Shown here: positions 44,484-53,239 of the stretch, one piece after another | Position numbering within the stretch: the stretch's first letter is position 1 | How the letters are laid out: every line of letters starts with the position of its first letter | Assembly: GCA_937139405.1 (NCBI GenBank) | Contig: CAKZPV010000004.1 | Location: 186,001 to 250,000, forward strand | Length of the DNA stretch: 64,000 nucleotides | Source: an uncultured Nitrospirota bacterium | Lineage (GTDB): Bacteria; Nitrospirota; Nitrospiria; Nitrospirales; UBA8639 | Reading direction: 5' to 3' | Made by a program: the position numbers and the translations under genes | The notes under the pieces: generated by a model | The model's input: the letters and a program-made list of their open reading frames with translations, nothing else | Database searches by the model: none | Told to the model about the DNA's origin: nothing

Positions 44484-45639
44484 TCACACCTCCTGTACTC
44501 AATCTGTCACTTTGCCCAAAACTCGCATCACCTGCAGCAACATGAGAAGATCGGAGCAAAACCGCAATCTCAGGGTTCTTGAGCTGCCCTGCATAATTCT
44601 CCACTAAAATCTCTCGAATCTGTTCGACAGCATATCCCACAACAGAAACCTCACCAATCAACTGCAGAGCGATACGGCCATCGGGACGGACCAATATAGA
44701 TTCATTCAGTTCTGGATTAAAAAAGAATTTAATATCAAGCGTATCGCCAACCTGTACTTTATAATCCTGAGGTGGAGTGGTCCCAACTTTTGTCAAATAA
44801 TTCAAGTAATTTGATTCATCGGCCTTCACCTGACGTCGAAGCTCATCAAGTCCAGACCTCAACCCCCTAAGTCTTTCAAGCTCATTATCAACCGCAGCAA
44901 TCTGATCCCCAATGACAGCGCTTTGGGCTTCTGCCGACACTAAATCCGCCTTAGTTCGAAATAGGACCATTTCCATCTCATGGTACACCGGGTTCTTTCC
45001 GCTCGAGACACTCCCTGTTTTCTGTGCTTGTTCAGCAATAAATCGCTCAACTACCTCCATTTCCTCATGCAACGCCCGAACGTGGGGACTCGATGCAGTA
45101 TATTTAGTCAGTAATTGCCGCTCTCTCAGCTGAAGACCAAGTAACTGATTCTTGGCCGAGCCGATAGCACCTGCCTCACTAATGGTGCTCGAAAGAGGAA
45201 TTTCTCTTGGCACGTCACTAATTTGCCCTTTTACCCAGTCAAGCTTTTCCTGAAATCCCTTCGCTTTATTTCGTGCTTGCTTCAGAGAGTCATCTAAGCC
45301 GCCTCGTTGTCCGAGCAATAAGTTAATTTGGGATTCGAGTGAAATAATTCCATGCGCTTGTTGAAAATCCTCTAAGTTACGTTCTGATTCTCTAAGTTTT
45401 TCCTTATAAGCACGCAGTTGCTCTTGCATAAACGCAAAAGCTTGTTCATTCGATCTTTTCGCATTTTGGGTAACTACCGAACCAATAGACTCCGGTTGAG
45501 GATCTGCATGTGCTAGATTTTGTTGGTTAAAAACAGTCAATAATAAAATACAGCCAAGCAATGCGAAAACACCTATTTTGATACATGATAGATTTTGGCT
45601 AAAAGAGAAAAAATGGAGATCGCTTTTCACAGTACGCAT
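44470..45639 (-). CDS. Fusion of a chain-length-type coiled coil with an export-protein (PES) domain
   Basis: The 389-residue protein has an N-terminal hydrophobic segment (about 20-36) with a possible signal peptidase site at AHA/D (45/46), coiled coil to about 285, then a Wza-type export domain at about 293-365 (DYKVQVGDTLDIKFFFNPEL, YAGQLKNPEIAVLLRS). The coiled coil resembles the chain-length protein next door (LLTKYTASSP, SGKNPVYHEMEM). The export domain is nearly a copy of that in the lipoprotein encoded upstream (KFFFNPELNE, KNPEIAV). The SLBB part of true export proteins is missing. It may bridge the inner- and outer-membrane export parts. Confidence 0.8.
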   Translation of the reverse strand: MRTVKSDLHFFSFSQNLSCIKIGVFALLGCILLLTVFNQQNLAHADPQPESIGSVVTQNAKRSNEQAFAFMQEQLRAYKEKLRESERNLEDFQQAHGIISLESQINLLLGQRGGLDDSLKQARNKAKGFQEKLDWVKGQISDVPREIPLSSTISEAGAIGSAKNQLLGLQLRERQLLTKYTASSPHVRALHEEMEVVERFIAEQAQKTGSVSSGKNPVYHEMEMVLFRTKADLVSAEAQSAVIGDQIAAVDNELERLRGLRSGLDELRRQVKADESNYLNYLTKVGTTPPQDYKVQVGDTLDIKFFFNPELNESILVRPDGRIALQLIGEVSVVGYAVEQIREILVENYAGQLKNPEIAVLLRSSHVAAGDASFGQSDRLSTGGVSGGN

Positions 45640-45756
45640 GTCATAACCTCAATTTTTTAAACAACATACTATATATTATAAATTATAAGGCTCAATTGTA
45701 ACTTAAACTCATTGCTATGATTAGCATCTATAATTCCAACAAAATACCTGACCGAC

Positions 45757-46431
45757 CTACCAAAAGGATTTGGGAACATGGATAAAATCGTCAGGGAGAA
45801 GCTGAATGTTTTGACTCAAATCTTTTCCACGAATCGCAGCCATCAGGTCTAACTTGATAACGAACGGATGACCACCCTGATCTAATCGCGTCACGATAAT
45901 CTCATCGACTTTTGCAGTGTCTTCTTTAAAACCTTTAGCTAGTGCAACGGCTTGCAACACATTGAGTGTCCCAATAATTTCAATCACTCCGGGACTCCTT
46001 ACTTGTCCATCAACATAAACACTAGGGTGTTCCTTCACCGAGCGCACAATGACAGCAATTTCGGGGTTCTTGAGCTGCCCCTTATATCGTTCCGCCAAAA
46101 GACTTGTTAGTTGAGTGGCGGTCAAGTCTTCAGCCTTAATTTCGTGGATAAGTTGAAGAGACACTCGCCCATCCGGTCGAACAATCAAATCTTCTTCATT
46201 TAGCTCAGGGTTGAAAAAAAATTTAATGCTCAGTTTATCTCCAGGCTTAATAACATATTGATCCTGATCAGTAATGGTAGACTTCACACCCTTTGGTCTC
46301 TTATTTTTAGAAGACTTGGGAAAACCGTCTTTTCCTAAATCTGCTGCTTTAAAAACGTCTACCCCTCCACCGAGAGAAGCACAGGAAGAAGATAAAAAGA
46401 AGAGCACACTTAACAGAGCTAGTACTTGCAT
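45757..46431 (-). CDS. Polysaccharide export (Wza/OPX-type) lipoprotein
   Basis: The ATG at 46431, preceded by AAAAGGA at seven bases, gives 224 residues beginning MQVLALLSVLFFLSSSCASL, a lipoprotein-type signal with a lipid-modifiable cysteine near residue 17. An ATG 75 bases upstream would bury that signal. The protein holds a polysaccharide-export domain (QYVIKPGDKLSIKFFFNPEL near residue 60) and an SLBB domain (SVYVDGQVRSPGVIEI near 138), ending DDFIHVPKSFW. It should form the outer-membrane ring of the export channel. The lipobox (LSSSC) is slightly unusual because the leucine is at -4. It is the first gene of the export sub-operon. Confidence 0.87.
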   Translation of the reverse strand: MQVLALLSVLFFLSSSCASLGGGVDVFKAADLGKDGFPKSSKNKRPKGVKSTITDQDQYVIKPGDKLSIKFFFNPELNEEDLIVRPDGRVSLQLIHEIKAEDLTATQLTSLLAERYKGQLKNPEIAVIVRSVKEHPSVYVDGQVRSPGVIEIIGTLNVLQAVALAKGFKEDTAKVDEIIVTRLDQGGHPFVIKLDLMAAIRGKDLSQNIQLLPDDFIHVPKSFW

Positions 46432-46740
46432 TTTAATTTCCTTTTGATGTCTTCGACGCCATGAAGAACATGAAGTCTTGATTAGGAAGACAACGTAAAT
46501 CTCCATTGCAAAAGAATGTGAGTATTTAGTGATCGTAAGATCAAGAATTATCTATTTTACAAACTTACTGTATACCAATAATGCACAATCACAACAACTA
46601 CATCGAAAGATCGAAAAAACAGCTAAACTGGGCTAGGTTCAGCTCAACTAAATATCAGTACAGTAAAACAACGTTACAACAGATTAGTAAATACTTGCTC
46701 ATTATTATAGTATAATTTGTCTTATTTAACTTTAATACTA

Positions 46741-47361
46741 TCATTCCATCGGTCGATTTTTTCGTATTCTTAATAATAACAATATCGTACCGACCATGAT
46801 GCGTAGATCTAACAAAAATGACTGATGCTCTAAATAGTACAAATTGTGGGCGAGTTTTTTTGGCATAAGGGTTGTAATATAGTATTGCTCCTGATTTTCT
46901 TGCTGCTGATCAAGCAAAGCTGCATCATGCAAATGCCCTCGAATTACTGTAATATCAGTGCATCCAGGGCGTAGCTCAAGAATCCTTTTCTGATCATCAT
47001 TATACAAACAGACGTATTTTTCTACTTCTGGTCTTGGGCCCACCAAGCTCATTTCCCCTAATATCACATTCAACAATTGCGGAATTTCATCTAATTTCAA
47101 CATCCGCAAATAGTACCCAAATGGGGTGATGCGAGGATCCCTTGATCCATGAGTCAGTTGTCCTCCTTCCGAAGGTTGGTGAACCCGCATCGTTCGAAAC
47201 TTCCATAATAAAAAAAATTTGCCGTGTCTCCCAATCCGTTCTTGCCGGTAGAAAATAGGCCCAGGATCAACCAAGGCCATAGCCACAATAATCAGTAGAC
47301 CAAACGGGAGAAACAGGAGAAGCACAATGAAGCTTATCAGAATATCGATAATCCGTTTCAC
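46741..47361 (-). CDS. Initiating sugar-1-phosphate transferase (WbaP/PglC-type)
   Basis: A 206-residue bacterial sugar transferase that should load the first sugar phosphate onto undecaprenyl phosphate at the inner membrane. The single hydrophobic region (about residues 5-30), the block GPIFYRQERIGRHGKFF near residue 33, LWKFRTMR near 51 and LRMLKLDEIPQLLNVILGEM near 85 followed by SLVGPRPE are the family hallmarks, including the conserved D-E pair and P-R-P motif. A second transferase domain of the same family is fused to a dehydratase in gene 49058-51736. It is separated from the lipoprotein gene by an AT-rich gap. Confidence 0.92.
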   Translation of the reverse strand: MKRIIDILISFIVLLLFLPFGLLIIVAMALVDPGPIFYRQERIGRHGKFFLLWKFRTMRVHQPSEGGQLTHGSRDPRITPFGYYLRMLKLDEIPQLLNVILGEMSLVGPRPEVEKYVCLYNDDQKRILELRPGCTDITVIRGHLHDAALLDQQQENQEQYYITTLMPKKLAHNLYYLEHQSFLLDLRIMVGTILLLLRIRKNRPME

Positions 47362-47367
47362 AGAAAA

Positions 47368-48036
47368 TTAAGTCGCAACGAGATTACGAAGAAGCATGAA
47401 TGGCTCCGCATATTCAAAACCGACGCTGCTCCCCCAAAACTTGGCCTGAGTTTCAACTGCCTCAAGAGACCGAGGATGGGGATAAGGCGGAATTTCTGAT
47501 GAATAATGAGCTAATGCACGAAGCTTTTGCTGTAGAGTCGGTGATATATCAACAAACCAATTAGGTAAGAAGCTGCCACTGGGTAGGAACGGCGACCATT
47601 CTGTCGAAGAAGGAACCGAATAACTCAGCACCTGCCTTACAATTCCTCCGGGCTTGGGCCGTGTGGCCACAAGGGTGGCTTGATGCAGAAGCTGATGATC
47701 GCGATTGATGTCGCCAAAGTGATGAGTATAGACCACTTCACACTTGTATTTGACAATCAGATTCTCAATAGCTTTGGTGAGATCAATTTGGGAATAGGTA
47801 TCTAATTTTTGGTCGGGAAATCCTAAAAACTCTGGAGTGTTGACCCCAAGCTCTGCACAAGATTTTTCACATGCGATCTTCAAATCCTCTCGTTGCACTT
47901 CAGAATAGCGAACCTGAGAAGCATCGGCAAAGATAGCAGGATAGATAGCATCGTTCCTTTGAACATGTCGAGCTAAGGTCCCACCAAGGCCTAATACTTC
48001 ATCATCAGGATGTGCGCTCACTACAAGAATATTCAT
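47368..48036 (-). CDS. PIG-L family deacetylase
   Basis: A 222-residue zinc-dependent N-acetyl-sugar deacetylase of the PIG-L/LmbE family. The metal-binding motif SAHPDDEVLGLGGTLARH is at residues 7-24, and the third ligand motif HHFGDINRDH is near residue 106. It likely removes an acetyl group from an amino sugar or a lipid-linked sugar precursor. The ATG is preceded by GAGGGAGG. It is 6 bp from the sugar-transferase gene and 7 bp from the upstream methyltransferase, so the three are one operon. The exact substrate is not predictable. Confidence 0.9.
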   Translation of the reverse strand: MNILVVSAHPDDEVLGLGGTLARHVQRNDAIYPAIFADASQVRYSEVQREDLKIACEKSCAELGVNTPEFLGFPDQKLDTYSQIDLTKAIENLIVKYKCEVVYTHHFGDINRDHQLLHQATLVATRPKPGGIVRQVLSYSVPSSTEWSPFLPSGSFLPNWFVDISPTLQQKLRALAHYSSEIPPYPHPRSLEAVETQAKFWGSSVGFEYAEPFMLLRNLVAT

Positions 48037-48043
48037 GCCTCCC

Positions 48044-48868
48044 TCATTCCTTATATAGAGTCAATCCTATTGCGCGTTTATAGATAACGTATCGTCCATT
48101 CTTTTCAACTTCCAGTTTTACACGCCTCACAAATTCATTAACAAAATGTTCTCTTTCATCCTCTTGCTCGCTTTCTTCTTGAAACAGTAATGTCGCTCGA
48201 TAATACTCTTCAACCGCTTTCACCCCATTGTCTCCATCAAAAAAGACACGATTAACAAATGGAGAAACTTCTACTCGATTAAAGATCTCATAAGAAGCAG
48301 GGATAACCTCATTATTAATTCGCCACAGTCGAGCAGAAAAATTCTCAGGAAGCTCTTGTTTCGTAATATCTCGATTAAGATCGTAAAACTCCCATGAATT
48401 ATCCCATGCAGGGCCAACAATGAAACAGCGGCCGCCATTTTTCAATAGTCGCTTATACTCTTTGAGAGTAGCACGAATATCCTCCACATAATATATTGAA
48501 TAGCAACTCGTGATGACATCAAAGGTATGGTCACTTTGAGGGAACGAAACACTCGCACTATGGTCTAGCAATTCAATGTTTGTCTTCTCAGATAACTTCT
48601 CTTGAGCTTTATTTAACAACCCCGGTACTTGATGGAAAATATCAGCTCCTATCACTTTGCCATTTTTACCGACTAAATCTGAAAATACAGCTACTTGCTT
48701 CCCATTACCGCAGCCAACATCCATGACAATCTCGCCCTTAGATATATGAACTCTGGCCTGTATCCATTCTTCCAAGTCATAGTCCGCATTCTTGTTGACT
48801 TCAGATCGAAGAACATTGCCGATGTGAGCAGAAACTTCTTCCCGAGATGATTTTAAAGCTCTTGTCAT
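48044..48868 (-). CDS. Class I SAM-dependent methyltransferase
   Basis: The preferred ATG at 48868, with AGGAAA upstream, gives 274 residues; a TTG further out would add 37 residues with no support. The SAM site is the motif VMDVGCGNGKQVAVFSD near residue 47, with IELLDHSAS and FDVITSCYSIYYVEDI supporting a class I fold of the UbiE type. It may methylate a sugar or lipid intermediate of the polysaccharide. It sits in the same minus-strand run as the PIG-L and sugar-transferase genes (7 bp from the former). Low similarity to specific families leaves the acceptor open. Confidence 0.85.
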   Translation of the reverse strand: MTRALKSSREEVSAHIGNVLRSEVNKNADYDLEEWIQARVHISKGEIVMDVGCGNGKQVAVFSDLVGKNGKVIGADIFHQVPGLLNKAQEKLSEKTNIELLDHSASVSFPQSDHTFDVITSCYSIYYVEDIRATLKEYKRLLKNGGRCFIVGPAWDNSWEFYDLNRDITKQELPENFSARLWRINNEVIPASYEIFNRVEVSPFVNRVFFDGDNGVKAVEEYYRATLLFQEESEQEDEREHFVNEFVRRVKLEVEKNGRYVIYKRAIGLTLYKE

Positions 48869-49057
48869 ATCTAGTTTTCCTATTCTGTTTAGATACCTTG
48901 TACGTTGATTATCGGTTGGAGGGGGAAACTTATGAAGGGGAAGCAGATCTTTCCCCCTACATATAAATACAAAGGCCAAGTTTTAAATCTGTAATATTTC
49001 GATCAATAGCATGGAGAATTTCACTGAATTTTTCAGCGCCATGAAAACTGCATATGC

Positions 49058-51736
49058 TCAACCTTTTGCTTCAAGAAAATTTTGCACAGCATCTTTAACG
49101 TTAGACTCGTCATTTACGAGAAGAATCTGTTCTCCAACTTTGTCAGACGACATATACGCAGACTGACTACTAGTCGATCCATTTTGATCTAATGCTTCGG
49201 TTGAGAGAAAAGTGGGTATTAATTGCTGAAGTTTATTGATCACTAATTCCCGGTTATTAAAGGTAGGATCTTCTGCTAGTCCCTGAACTCTTTGTAAAAA
49301 TGAATAGTCGAAAGAGTTGTCTGGCCTTAGTTTTAGAATTTTTTCCAATGATGAGGGTATGGCTTGCTCTCCTTTACCGATTAATTCTTCTTGTAATTTT
49401 TCCCCTGGACGCAACCCCACAAACTCAATGGGCACCTCTCTATCAGGCAGATGTCCGGATAATCGAATGAGATTTCTGGCTAGATCGACAAGCTTAATTT
49501 GCTCTCCCATCTCCAGCAAATAAATTGCGCCTGATTCTCCAAGAGTGGCTGCGTGCAATACTAAACAAACGGCCTCTGGTATCGACATAAAATACCGCCG
49601 AACCTCAGGATGAGTGACAGTGACAGGCCCACCGGCTTTAATTTGCTTTTGAAAACGGGGAACCACACTTCCATTACTCCCCAAAACATTTCCAAAACGC
49701 ACGGTAAGAAAACAAGTTGAACTACGCTGAGCTATTGCCTGAAGCACTAACTCTGCCCCTCGCTTCGTTGCCCCCATAACGCTAGATGGATTGACAGCCT
49801 TATCAGTCGAAATTAAGACAAAATGCTCAACACCATATTTAACTGCCGCTTCTGCGACTAATTGAGTACCAAGGATATTGTTTTTAACTGCTTCCCCTGG
49901 ATTTATCTCCATTAAAGGAACATGTTTATGTGCTGCAGCATGGAAAATAATGTCAGGGCTGTATGCCTTTATCGTGTCATCAAGGCGATGTACATCGGTA
50001 ATATCCCCCAGGACAGGGTGTACAAGAGACGACTGGCCATTATCGACTAACTCACTCCCTATAGAGTACAAACTGTTCTCATGGCGCTCATATAAGATTA
50101 GCGCTTTTGGATTAAAGCCGATAATCTGGCGACAGAGCTCAGAACCAATAGACCCACCTGCACCAGTGACAAATACTCGTTTGCCTTTGATTAATCTATT
50201 GACTGGCTCAGGATTTAAATCCACTGAAGGCCTCTGGAGTAAATCCTCTATGGCAAGTGGACGAATTTGATTAATCGCAACTTTGCCGTCCAAGACAGCT
50301 TCTAATTTTGGAAGTGTTTTAATCGGGAGCTTAAATATTTCCAAGCTAGTAGTAATTTCTCTAACAATAGCTGCACTTGCAGCAGGTAAGGCAACTAAAA
50401 CTTCCTCTGGATTGTGCACGGCAAGAATTGTCTGAAGATCAGCCCGAGGCCCCAAAACCTTTACTCCATGAATCCGTTTACCGAATTTACCCGGATCATT
50501 ATCAACAAATCCTATCGGCTCATAGGTGCAGGATGGATCTGCTTGCATTTCTCGAACAATCTTTGCCCCAGCATCACCTGCCCCAATGATCAAAACTCTT
50601 TTCATTTGGTTCAAAACTTTTCGTTCACGGAACAATCTTACAGCTGCCCTGCTTCCTACTAAAAACCCGATTAACAAAATGCTATCAATAATAAATACAG
50701 ATCTTGGATAGGATGCTTCGCCAATTACCCAAGCAACCATCGCGTAAAAAACGACGGTTCCCAACATCACACCCACAAATATTTTCTTTACGTCCCAGAT
50801 GCTCACATATCGCCACAACCCCTCATTGAGGCTAAAGAATATAAACAATGCCCCACGAATCATCAGTAACCATGGCAGCATTTCAGTAAAAATACGCAGT
50901 GAATCATCAGGAATCTTTCCATCAAATCTCAATAAAAAAGCCATGTAATTAGCCAGCACAATAAGACCAAAATCGAAGATGACCACTAAAAAACGCCGAT
51001 ACCGAACAATGAATTTACGAATCACTGAGTCTTGGAAGAATACTTCCCCAGTCAAACTTTGCGGATGCCTCATCTTCAATAAGACTGACCGTAAACCCAG
51101 CAAATTCAAAAATGTTTGTCCTATGAGGGCGAGATCAAATAGGAAGGAAGCATGCTCAAGGTATAGTTTTGCAAGCTTGATTTTTTCGGGTAAAGTTTTC
51201 TCAATATACGTAGACTCTGAAATAGCAGAGTTAACAGTAGGTTTTTCTCCAAGTGGCAGAAAATCAATGTAGGTAAGAAACGCCAGATCCATTAATCCAG
51301 GGCGCACAGTTAAAATCTCTTTATATTCATCTTTGAATTTGTCTACATAATATGGCAATTCAGGTCGAGGCCCGACTAAACTCATTTCCCCTTTCAATAC
51401 GTTAAAAATTTGCGGAAGTTCGTCGAGTTTAAACTTGCGCAAGATTCGCCCAATTCCAGTAAAAGAAACATGCTCTCCCGTTTCAAATTCATTAGATATC
51501 TCAGAATTTGCCTGTACGATAGTGCGAAACTTATAACGATAGAATGGCTGAAAAGCCTTTCCCATTCGACATTGTTTAACAAATACAGGCCCAGTACTAC
51601 TCAGCCTAATAAGGAGGGCAATAAAGGCAAACATGGGTGCACACAGAAGCACAACAAAACCTGCACCCAGAATATCAACGACCCGCTTTACCACCTTATA
51701 ACTGCCTTTCCAGGATTTAGGATTCAAAATTATCAT
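49058..51736 (-). CDS. Fusion: initiating sugar transferase with nucleotide-sugar 4,6-dehydratase, remnant receiver tail
   Basis: The 892-residue protein joins two usually separate enzymes. Residues 13-215 form a sugar-1-phosphate transferase (FKLDELPQIFNVLKGEM, SLVGPRPELPYYV). Four membrane segments follow (about 247-365), then a Rossmann region (VLIIGAGDAGAKIVREM near 385) and a CapD/WbpM-type dehydratase (VFVTGAGGSIGSELCRQ near 515, STDKAVNPSSVMGATKR near 640). It could both make a 4-keto-sugar nucleotide and load the sugar on the lipid carrier. The last 25 residues, ILLVNDESNVKDAVQNFLEA, look like the start of a response-regulator receiver domain cut off by a stop. Confidence 0.88.
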   Translation of the reverse strand: MIILNPKSWKGSYKVVKRVVDILGAGFVVLLCAPMFAFIALLIRLSSTGPVFVKQCRMGKAFQPFYRYKFRTIVQANSEISNEFETGEHVSFTGIGRILRKFKLDELPQIFNVLKGEMSLVGPRPELPYYVDKFKDEYKEILTVRPGLMDLAFLTYIDFLPLGEKPTVNSAISESTYIEKTLPEKIKLAKLYLEHASFLFDLALIGQTFLNLLGLRSVLLKMRHPQSLTGEVFFQDSVIRKFIVRYRRFLVVIFDFGLIVLANYMAFLLRFDGKIPDDSLRIFTEMLPWLLMIRGALFIFFSLNEGLWRYVSIWDVKKIFVGVMLGTVVFYAMVAWVIGEASYPRSVFIIDSILLIGFLVGSRAAVRLFRERKVLNQMKRVLIIGAGDAGAKIVREMQADPSCTYEPIGFVDNDPGKFGKRIHGVKVLGPRADLQTILAVHNPEEVLVALPAASAAIVREITTSLEIFKLPIKTLPKLEAVLDGKVAINQIRPLAIEDLLQRPSVDLNPEPVNRLIKGKRVFVTGAGGSIGSELCRQIIGFNPKALILYERHENSLYSIGSELVDNGQSSLVHPVLGDITDVHRLDDTIKAYSPDIIFHAAAHKHVPLMEINPGEAVKNNILGTQLVAEAAVKYGVEHFVLISTDKAVNPSSVMGATKRGAELVLQAIAQRSSTCFLTVRFGNVLGSNGSVVPRFQKQIKAGGPVTVTHPEVRRYFMSIPEAVCLVLHAATLGESGAIYLLEMGEQIKLVDLARNLIRLSGHLPDREVPIEFVGLRPGEKLQEELIGKGEQAIPSSLEKILKLRPDNSFDYSFLQRVQGLAEDPTFNNRELVINKLQQLIPTFLSTEALDQNGSTSSQSAYMSSDKVGEQILLVNDESNVKDAVQNFLEAKG

Positions 51737-51873
51737 TTATCCAATAATCTGATAATTACTTAAGCGGTTGACCCGATTATTCTAGAAAAACTCTGACACT
51801 GGATCAATTAGGAAAAAGGGGGGTAACTCAATGTTCATAGAGAATGAATATTAGGAATTGAGTCAGAAATGTA

Positions 51874-53043
51874 TTAACGTCGATAGTCCTGAATCAACCT
51901 CGTAACAACTCCAATAACACGTTGAACGTCATCATCAGTCATCTTGGGGTATATCGGAAGAGAGATAATACGCTTAAATACCTGACTTGCAACAGGGAAA
52001 CTCTCCTGAGTATACGTATAATTATTACGGTAATAGGGATGAAGATGCAAGGGGATAAAATGAACACTCGTTCCAATACCTTGCTCTTTAAGAAGGTTAA
52101 TCATTTCATCACGTCCAATACGCAACCGCTTTAAATCTAGTTGAATGACATACAAATGCCACGCATGCTCAATGTCTTTGTTCACATACGGTACAATGAT
52201 TTCAGGAATATCCTTAAACGCTTCATTGTAAAGGGTGGCATAGCGATGCCGAATCTTCCCAAAATCACGACATTTTCGCAATTGCGGTATACCCACGGCT
52301 GAAGCCATATCCGTCAAGTTATACTTATACCCAGGACAACTGATTTCATAATACCATGAGCCCTCAGGTGTATAACGGTTTACCGCATCACGAGAGATGC
52401 CATGTAAGCTCAAAATCCTCATCCGCTCTGCCCATTCCGAATTATCGGTCGTGGCCATACCACCTTCGCCTGTCGTCATCGTTTTCGTGGCATAAAAAGA
52501 AAAGCAAGTGATATCCCCAATCGTCCCGATCATTTTCCCCTGATATTTAGCCGGAAGAGCATGGGCCGCATCTTCAATAACTTTAATGTTGCGTGATTGC
52601 GCCATGTCTAAGATACGATCCATCTCACAAGGTTGGCCAGCAAAATGGACAGGAATGATAGCCTTGGTTTTTGGGGAGATAGCTTGCTCAATCGCCTCGA
52701 CATCAATATTAAGGGTGTCACTCTTGCAATCAACGAGTATGGGCAGAGCTCTACAATAGTGTACAACCTCGGCTGTGGCGGCAAAGGTCATGGTTGGCAC
52801 AATGACTTCATCACCTGCAGTAACTCCAACGGCTTCTAAGGCAAGGTGTAGCGCTGCCGTACAAGAATTTAATGAGACGGCGTGTGAAGTACCAACCCAC
52901 TCGGCGAATTCCTTCTCAAATTGTTTTGTCTTAATCCCAGTAGTCAACCAACCTGAACGGAGAGTTTCGACGACAGATTCAACTTCCTCTTCTCCAATAT
53001 CAGGGAGGTGAAATGGTAAAAAGGGTTTCATATTTTCATCCAT
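51874..53043 (-). CDS. PLP-dependent sugar aminotransferase (DegT/DnrJ/EryC1/StrS)
   Basis: A 389-residue aminotransferase of the sugar-nucleotide family. The PLP lysine lies in CFSFYATKTMTTGEGG near residue 185; other hallmarks are SGWLTTGIKTKQFEKEF near residue 32, VIEDAAHALPAKYQG near 157 and YKYNLTDMASAVGIPQLRKC near 235. It probably puts an amino group on the 4-keto-sugar made by the fused dehydratase. ATG codons at 53043 and 53031 are both possible; the second has GGATGA before it. The gene lies 137 bp upstream of the fusion gene in the same transcriptional direction. Confidence 0.92.
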   Translation of the reverse strand: MDENMKPFLPFHLPDIGEEEVESVVETLRSGWLTTGIKTKQFEKEFAEWVGTSHAVSLNSCTAALHLALEAVGVTAGDEVIVPTMTFAATAEVVHYCRALPILVDCKSDTLNIDVEAIEQAISPKTKAIIPVHFAGQPCEMDRILDMAQSRNIKVIEDAAHALPAKYQGKMIGTIGDITCFSFYATKTMTTGEGGMATTDNSEWAERMRILSLHGISRDAVNRYTPEGSWYYEISCPGYKYNLTDMASAVGIPQLRKCRDFGKIRHRYATLYNEAFKDIPEIIVPYVNKDIEHAWHLYVIQLDLKRLRIGRDEMINLLKEQGIGTSVHFIPLHLHPYYRNNYTYTQESFPVASQVFKRIISLPIYPKMTDDDVQRVIGVVTRLIQDYRR

Positions 53044-53239
53044 TTAAAATGAATTAATCACTGCCTAACTTTGAAACTAGGAGATAGCAGATTCTACGAA
53101 AATATTATAGGCCTAGCCGTTTCGTAGAAAAATGAGTGGGCCAACCAGCAAAAATAAAAGGGAGGCCACCACCCTAGAAGAACACACATAGATCTTTCGG
53201 CAGAAATAAAAGTATACCTTAGATAATCAGAGCCTTGAC

